9,533 nt of DNA from Caulobacteraceae bacterium (GTDB lineage Bacteria > Pseudomonadota > Alphaproteobacteria > Caulobacterales > Caulobacteraceae), in contig CANMXH010000084.1 of NCBI GenBank assembly GCA_947501315.1, positions 1 to 9,533 on the forward strand, read 5' to 3'. The notes under the pieces were generated by a model. That model did no database searches. It saw only the letters and a program-made list of their open reading frames with translations, and had not been told where the DNA came from. Made by a program: the position numbers and the translations under genes. The first letter of the stretch is position 1. Each line of letters begins with the position of its first letter. Below are positions 6,405-9,533 of the stretch, piece by piece.

Positions 6405-6436
6405 CGTTAACCGAATGACGAATGCCGTCGTTAACC
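6405..6436. repeat. Repeated CGTTAACC motif upstream of the TetR gene
   Basis: CGTTAACC occurs at 6405-6412 and again at 6429-6436, 24 bp apart, just after the antiporter stop. Between them CGAATG is also repeated with a 7-bp period (6412-6417, 6419-6424). TTAACC resembles the half-site of the alphaproteobacterial cell-cycle regulator CtrA, but the classic full site is TTAA-N7-TTAA while the gap here is 20 bp. A GANTC (CcrM methylation) site lies at 6473-6477. These are observations; a CtrA link is only a suggestion. Confidence 0.35.
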
Positions 6437-6480
6437 CGGCTACCTCATTCTGGTCATCGTTGAGTGGTGAAAGACTCTTC

Positions 6481-6497
6481 CTCGCCTGACAGGCGAG
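6481..6497. promoter_or_regulatory. Perfect 17-bp palindrome, possible TetR operator
   Basis: CTCGCCTGACAGGCGAG has two 8-bp arms around a central A. It lies 83-99 bp before the first possible start of the downstream TetR-family gene. TetR-family regulators usually bind palindromes of about this length in or beside their own promoter, so autoregulation is plausible. No convincing -35/-10 pair could be placed around it. The rest of the 204-bp gap (6376-6579) shows nothing but the CGTTAACC pair upstream. Confidence 0.5.
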
Positions 6498-6579
6498 TTG
6501 TCTGACTGCCTGTGCGTGCTCCCCGGATTTCCGGTCGCCCTGGACTACAGTTCCAAGGGCGGCGCACAGCCGTCGCCCA

Positions 6580-7257
6580 GTGAGTACGCGTTTCATGCCA
6601 GATACCCCCTTGCCCCCCGCCAAAGCCAGTGATCGCGAAAGCGAGACGCCACGTTTGAACCGCCGCCAGGCAGCCAAGGTCCGCACCCGCCAGAAGGTCC
6701 TGGAAGCCGCCCGCGCCCTGTTTGCCGAGCGGGGCTATGAGCCGGCGACCATCCGCGACATCGCCAAGGTTGCAGGTATGTCCACGGGCGCGGTGTTCGC
6801 CAACTTTCAGGACAAGGCCGAATTGTTCGAGGCTGTCCTGTCCGAGGATCTGCTGAAACTGGCCGAAACCATGCGGACCGCCGCAGCCGCCGAGACCTCT
6901 GTGCGCGCGCGCCTTCTGGCCGCCCTGACCGCCGGCTATCATGGCTCTCTGGAGCAGCTGCCCCTGGTCCAGGCCGTTGTCGCGCGCTCGTGGTTCCAGC
7001 CCGTCGCCGCCGAGATGCACACCCGCAGCGCCATCAAGCCGCTGATCATGGTCGTCTCCGACACCCTTCAGGCCGGGGTGCGGGAGGGCGAACTGCGCCA
7101 GGATGCCGATGGGCGCCTGCTGAGCGAGCTGATCTATGGGGCCTGGTTGTCCAACTATCGCGGTGCCGCCTATGACGGCTGGACCATGCCGCAGTTGACC
7201 ACCCGGATCGGCAAGCAGATCGATGTAATCCTGGCGGGCCAGATGAGCCGGCCGTAG
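6580..7257 (+). CDS. TetR/AcrR-family transcriptional regulator
   Basis: This is a DNA-binding repressor-type regulator with an unknown small-molecule ligand. The product has 225 residues counted from GTG 6580. A basic lead-in (residues 26-38, RLNRRQAAKVRTR) and helix 1 (LEAARALFAERGYEPATIRDIA begins at 41) lead to the helix-turn-helix at about 57-79: TIRDIAKVAGMSTGAVFANF, followed by DKAELF. This is the strongly conserved TetR_N pattern. The C-terminal part (about 90-220) is helical and poorly conserved, as expected for ligand-binding domains; W138 and several aromatic residues near 188-200 could line a pocket. An in-frame ATG at 6595 would give 220 residues; neither start has a clear ribosome site, so the start is uncertain. 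A perfect palindrome at 6481-6497 may be its own operator. It converges with the Rieske oxygenase gene, a natural but unproven target. Confidence 0.93.
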   Translation: MSTRFMPDTPLPPAKASDRESETPRLNRRQAAKVRTRQKVLEAARALFAERGYEPATIRDIAKVAGMSTGAVFANFQDKAELFEAVLSEDLLKLAETMRTAAAAETSVRARLLAALTAGYHGSLEQLPLVQAVVARSWFQPVAAEMHTRSAIKPLIMVVSDTLQAGVREGELRQDADGRLLSELIYGAWLSNYRGAAYDGWTMPQLTTRIGKQIDVILAGQMSRP

Positions 7258-7281
7258 CCCCGACCGGCGACGGAATGCCAT

Positions 7282-7309
7282 GAAGGCTGCGGCTTGCGCC
7301 GCGGCCTTC
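7282..7309. terminator. Hairpin between convergent TetR and Rieske genes, without T-tract
   Basis: GAAGGC (7282-7287) pairs with GCCTTC (7304-7309) and GCGGC (7289-7293) with GCCGC (7298-7302). A T-G wobble sits between the two blocks and the loop is TTGC. The stem has 12 positions and lies in the 56-bp gap where two genes end head to head, so it is well placed to end both transcripts or protect their 3' ends. Neither strand has a T-run after it, so it is not a standard intrinsic terminator. Confidence 0.5.
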
Positions 7310-7313
7310 GGCC

Positions 7314-8435
7314 TCAGCTCTTCCACCTCAGGACGGCCGCCTTCACAGGATTGGCGAACGGGCGGCCTTCGGCGCGGGACCTGGTCCATTCGCGTTTCAG
7401 CTGCTGGTACCATTTGGCCTGTTTGTCGGCATCATCGATCCAGATCAGGGCCGGGTCATAACGGAGGCCTTCGTTCTGCAGGTTCACCATGCCGCCGTCC
7501 TGCTTCAGGAAGGCGACGACGCCCATGCGCAGGAACGGCCTGGCGATGCTGAACACCCAGTGGTCGGACCAGAAGATCTGTGTGATCGTCGTCCTGGTGT
7601 CTGTCCGGGGGGTCAGGCAGGTCAGGGCCAGCACCTGTCTGGGCCCGACCTGAATGTGTTCCCAGCGATAGCCGGGCAGGCGGAAGGTGATCTCCGTCGC
7701 GGGGGCACCGCCGAGCAGCCGGTAGGCCCGGCTGTTCGATGAGGGCGCGTGGCGCACCATGGCGAAACCGTGCTCGCGCGGCTCGAAGGCCTTGGCCTTT
7801 TCATGCATCGACCGGGCGGACCGCCACCACCACTGCTGATGCACATAGGGGCCGTGGGCCGGGTCCATCAGGCCGACGACGGCATGGTCGACATGGGCAT
7901 CGAAATCCATCGACTCGACCATCTTCGCCTCACCCCCGACGACGCCGGGGAACAGGGGCGGCTCGTGGTCGGGATCGGGCGCGGTGCGGGGGTCGGAGGC
8001 CATCCAGACAAAGACCATCCCCTGGCTTTCGCGGACGGGATAGGACCGCACCCGGATGCGATCGGCCTCATAGGCCTGGTCCTCGACCAGGGAGGGGATG
8101 GCGGCACAGACGCCGTCCGGGCGGAACCGCCAGCCGTGGTAGCAGCATTCGATGGTCTCGCCCTCGCCCGGCTTTTCTACCAGTCGCCCGGCGGACAGGG
8201 GCGCCGCGCGGTGCGGGCAGATGTCGCGCATCGCATAGACCTGACCCGCGCGGGTCCGTCCGACCAGCACCGGCTCGCCCAGCAGTTCGTGGCGCTTGAG
8301 CGAGGCGGGGGCGACGTCGCGCGACAGGGCGACGAAATACCAGGCGTCCAGCACAAACCCGGTGCCGAAGGCGGCCGTCGGGGCCTTGGCTTCGGGGGAA
8401 CTGGCGGAGAGGGGGGCGCTGTCGGCTGGGCTCAT
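7314..8435 (-). CDS. Rieske-type non-heme iron oxygenase, alpha subunit-like
   Basis: This is an oxygenase that receives electrons through a [2Fe-2S] Rieske cluster and activates O2 at a mononuclear iron. The product has 373 residues. The Rieske domain (about 28-145) carries the cluster ligands C73-P-H75 and C97-x-x-H100 in the CPHRAAPL and CCYHGW motifs. The catalytic domain has D191-P-A-H194-x4-H199, giving the bridging Asp and two iron-binding His. D313 in QDGGMVNLQ is the likely third ligand, as in VanA/PaO-type oxygenases with an ED-x-x-x-x-x-x-Q pattern. All metal ligands are present. The domain layout is closer to single-component-alpha oxygenases (vanillate demethylase, pheophorbide oxygenase) than to classic alpha-beta ring dioxygenases, and no beta subunit, ferredoxin or reductase gene is nearby, so electrons must come from proteins encoded elsewhere. 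ATG 8433-8435 lacks a ribosome site and may be leaderless. Substrate is unknown. Confidence 0.93.
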   Translation of the reverse strand: MSPADSAPLSASSPEAKAPTAAFGTGFVLDAWYFVALSRDVAPASLKRHELLGEPVLVGRTRAGQVYAMRDICPHRAAPLSAGRLVEKPGEGETIECCYHGWRFRPDGVCAAIPSLVEDQAYEADRIRVRSYPVRESQGMVFVWMASDPRTAPDPDHEPPLFPGVVGGEAKMVESMDFDAHVDHAVVGLMDPAHGPYVHQQWWWRSARSMHEKAKAFEPREHGFAMVRHAPSSNSRAYRLLGGAPATEITFRLPGYRWEHIQVGPRQVLALTCLTPRTDTRTTITQIFWSDHWVFSIARPFLRMGVVAFLKQDGGMVNLQNEGLRYDPALIWIDDADKQAKWYQQLKREWTRSRAEGRPFANPVKAAVLRWKS

Positions 8436-8441
8436 GCGAAC

Positions 8442-8450
8442 ACTTTAGCG
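8442..8450 (-). promoter_or_regulatory. Possible -10 element giving a leaderless Rieske mRNA
   Basis: On the - strand the bases just before the Rieske start read CGCTAAAGT, then six bases (8441-8436), then the ATG. TAAAGT (8447-8442) is a fair -10 box. GCTAAAGT matches six of eight positions of the caulobacterial -10 consensus as I recall it (GCTANAWC). Normal spacing would start transcription on the A of the ATG. The absence of a purine-rich ribosome site here fits. No good -35 box was found. Confidence 0.35.
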
Positions 8451-8518
8451 GGACGCGACGGTGAAGTCTTGACCGGCCGCATCCAATCGCGCCCTGTGTG
8501 ACGACCCGTGGAGAGACG

Positions 8519-8533
8519 CGGGCGTATCGCCCG
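8519..8533 (+). promoter_or_regulatory. 15-bp palindrome in the hydrolase leader
   Basis: CGGGCGTATCGCCCG has 6-bp arms around TAT and ends 18 nt before the hydrolase ATG, just ahead of its ribosome site. It may be an operator or a leader hairpin. Short G-C palindromes arise easily in GC-rich DNA, so support is low. The remaining part of the 116-bp divergent gap (8436-8551) has a TTGACC at 8469-8474 on the + strand, without a matching -10 box. Confidence 0.3.
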
Positions 8534-8539
8534 ACCGCC

Positions 8540-8545
8540 GAGGGA
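8540..8545 (+). promoter_or_regulatory. Ribosome binding site deciding the hydrolase start
   Basis: GAGGGA ends 6 nt before ATG 8552. This start puts a signal peptide at the N-terminus. The frame is open to a GTG at 8498, but that start would add 18 polar residues in front of the signal peptide and has no ribosome site. Confidence 0.7.
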
Positions 8546-8551
8546 CAGACC

Positions 8552-9523
8552 ATGAAGACCTTGACCGCCATCGCCGCCGTCGCCGGGGCCATCGCCTTTG
8601 CTAGCGGCGCGCCCGCCCTTGCCCAGGCGCACGGCGACCATGGCCACCACCCGGCCCCCGCGCAGGCCGGGGCCCCGGAAGCCGGCCACGCCCATGCCCA
8701 TGCCGACTTCGAGTCGGGCCGGTTCCATGTCCGCGTCGATGGACCCGGGCACCCGGTCGGCGACGTCATAATGATCCCCGGCCTGTCCTCGTCGCCCCAC
8801 GCCTTTGACCTGCTGACCGAGGAGCTGAAGGGCCGCTACCGCGTCCACCGCATTCATGTGCAGGGCTTTGCCGGCGCGCCCGTCGGGGACAATGCCACAG
8901 GTCCCGTCGCCGCCCCGGTGGCCGAGGAGCTGGCCCGTTATATCGCCGAACAGGGGCTGAACAGGCCGGCGGTGATCGGCCATTCGATGGGCGGGAGCAT
9001 CGGCATGATGCTGGCAGCGCGCCATCCCGACAGTGTCGGCAGGCTGATGGTCGTCGACATGATCCCCTTCATGGGGGCGATGTTCGGTGGTGCCGCGGCA
9101 ACCCCGGAGAACGTCGCGCCTATGGCGGACCAGATCTATACCGGCATGACAACCGCACCCGAGGAGTCCTACCGGCAACAGGCCGCCGCCGCCGTGACGG
9201 GGATGATCCGGACGGAGTCCCTGCGCGCCGGACCGCTGCAGGACTCGGCCCGCAGCGACCGGGCGGTCTCCGCGTCGGCCTATCGCGAGCTGATCGTCAC
9301 CGATCTTCGGCCGGAGCTGCCCCGGATCAAGGCCCCCACAACCGTCCTCTATGTGGCCTTCGACTTCCCGGGCATGACGCCCGCGATAACCGACGGCATC
9401 TACGGGGCCTCGTTCGCCAACCTGCCCGGCGCGACCCTGACCCGGATCGATGACAGCGCCCATTTCATCATGCTGGACCAGCCGGTCCGTTTCGCGGCAG
9501 AGGTGAAGGCGTTTCTCGAATAG
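8552..9523 (+). CDS. Exported alpha/beta-fold hydrolase with His-rich N-terminus
   Basis: This is a serine hydrolase of the alpha/beta fold, likely an esterase- or lipase-like enzyme acting in the periplasm. The product has 323 residues. Residues 1-24 form a signal peptide (MKTLTA, an Ala-rich core, probable cleavage after ALA at 22-24). The next stretch (25-51) holds seven His (H27, H30, H32, H33, H46, H48, H50) with Ala, Gly and Pro, and is probably a flexible metal-binding tail. The hydrolase domain starts near 56: IPGLSSS (75-81, oxyanion-hole region), the nucleophile elbow GHSMGG (143-148, S145), probable acid D271 after strand 7, and H304 in SAHFIMLDQP as catalytic His. The triad is therefore complete. 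A cap-like insert lies at about 172-250. It diverges from the Rieske oxygenase gene, which would suit degradation of an ester or aromatic compound, but this is only context. Substrate is unknown. Confidence 0.92.
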   Translation: MKTLTAIAAVAGAIAFASGAPALAQAHGDHGHHPAPAQAGAPEAGHAHAHADFESGRFHVRVDGPGHPVGDVIMIPGLSSSPHAFDLLTEELKGRYRVHRIHVQGFAGAPVGDNATGPVAAPVAEELARYIAEQGLNRPAVIGHSMGGSIGMMLAARHPDSVGRLMVVDMIPFMGAMFGGAAATPENVAPMADQIYTGMTTAPEESYRQQAAAAVTGMIRTESLRAGPLQDSARSDRAVSASAYRELIVTDLRPELPRIKAPTTVLYVAFDFPGMTPAITDGIYGASFANLPGATLTRIDDSAHFIMLDQPVRFAAEVKAFLE

Positions 9524-9533
9524 GCCTGCGAAG

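Noticed and set aside
6405..6436. A classic CtrA binding site
   Set aside because: The two TTAA blocks are 20 bp apart instead of 7, so only isolated half-sites are present.
7749..8501. A 250-codon + strand frame opposite the Rieske oxygenase
   Set aside because: It has no domain, and the - strand frame carries the complete Rieske and iron-ligand motifs.
8498..8551. N-terminal extension of the hydrolase to a GTG at 8498
   Set aside because: It lacks a ribosome site and would bury the signal peptide; ATG 8552 follows GAGGGA.

Overview
This is a GC-rich chromosomal window with one partial and six complete protein genes. The likely source is an alphaproteobacterium, probably of the Caulobacterales (Caulobacter/Brevundimonas type). 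That placement is an inference. It rests on the divergent motif-2 loop of the histidyl-tRNA synthetase, the GC-rich coding sequence on both strands, and the mix of exported M13 peptidase, CPA2 antiporter, Rieske oxygenase and DUF418 protein. No marker gene was compared with a database.

Left part (1-2250). The window opens inside a DUF418-type membrane protein. A 28-bp heptamer tandem repeat follows, then hisS, all on the + strand. The hisS stop codon overlaps a perfect 19-bp palindrome that resembles a tet operator. About 400 bp without a protein gene come next. They hold a possible sigma70-type promoter, a structured stretch ending in a strong intrinsic terminator (candidate small RNA, about 1933-2054), a 98-bp element with 18-bp perfect inverted ends, and a second strong terminator facing the other way.

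Middle (2249-6375). A secreted M13 zinc metallopeptidase (- strand) and a CPA2-type cation:proton antiporter with a C-terminal TrkA-N domain (+ strand) diverge from a 152-bp region rich in inverted repeats. One of these is a perfect palindrome directly before the antiporter's ribosome binding site.

Right part (6376-9533). A TetR-family regulator (+) has a perfect 17-bp palindrome in its upstream region. It converges on an orphan Rieske-type mononuclear iron oxygenase (-). The oxygenase diverges from an exported alpha/beta hydrolase (+) whose mature N-terminus is histidine-rich and would begin with an X-X-His motif. Regulator, oxygenase and hydrolase could form a small catabolic or detoxification locus, but no ferredoxin, reductase or transporter is present to support a named pathway.

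The coding content is recognisable and mostly ordinary. The items most worth a second look are non-coding: the candidate small RNA and inverted-repeat element after hisS, and the operator-like palindromes. I see no rRNA, tRNA, CRISPR array, insertion sequence or phage gene, and no clear undescribed multi-gene system.
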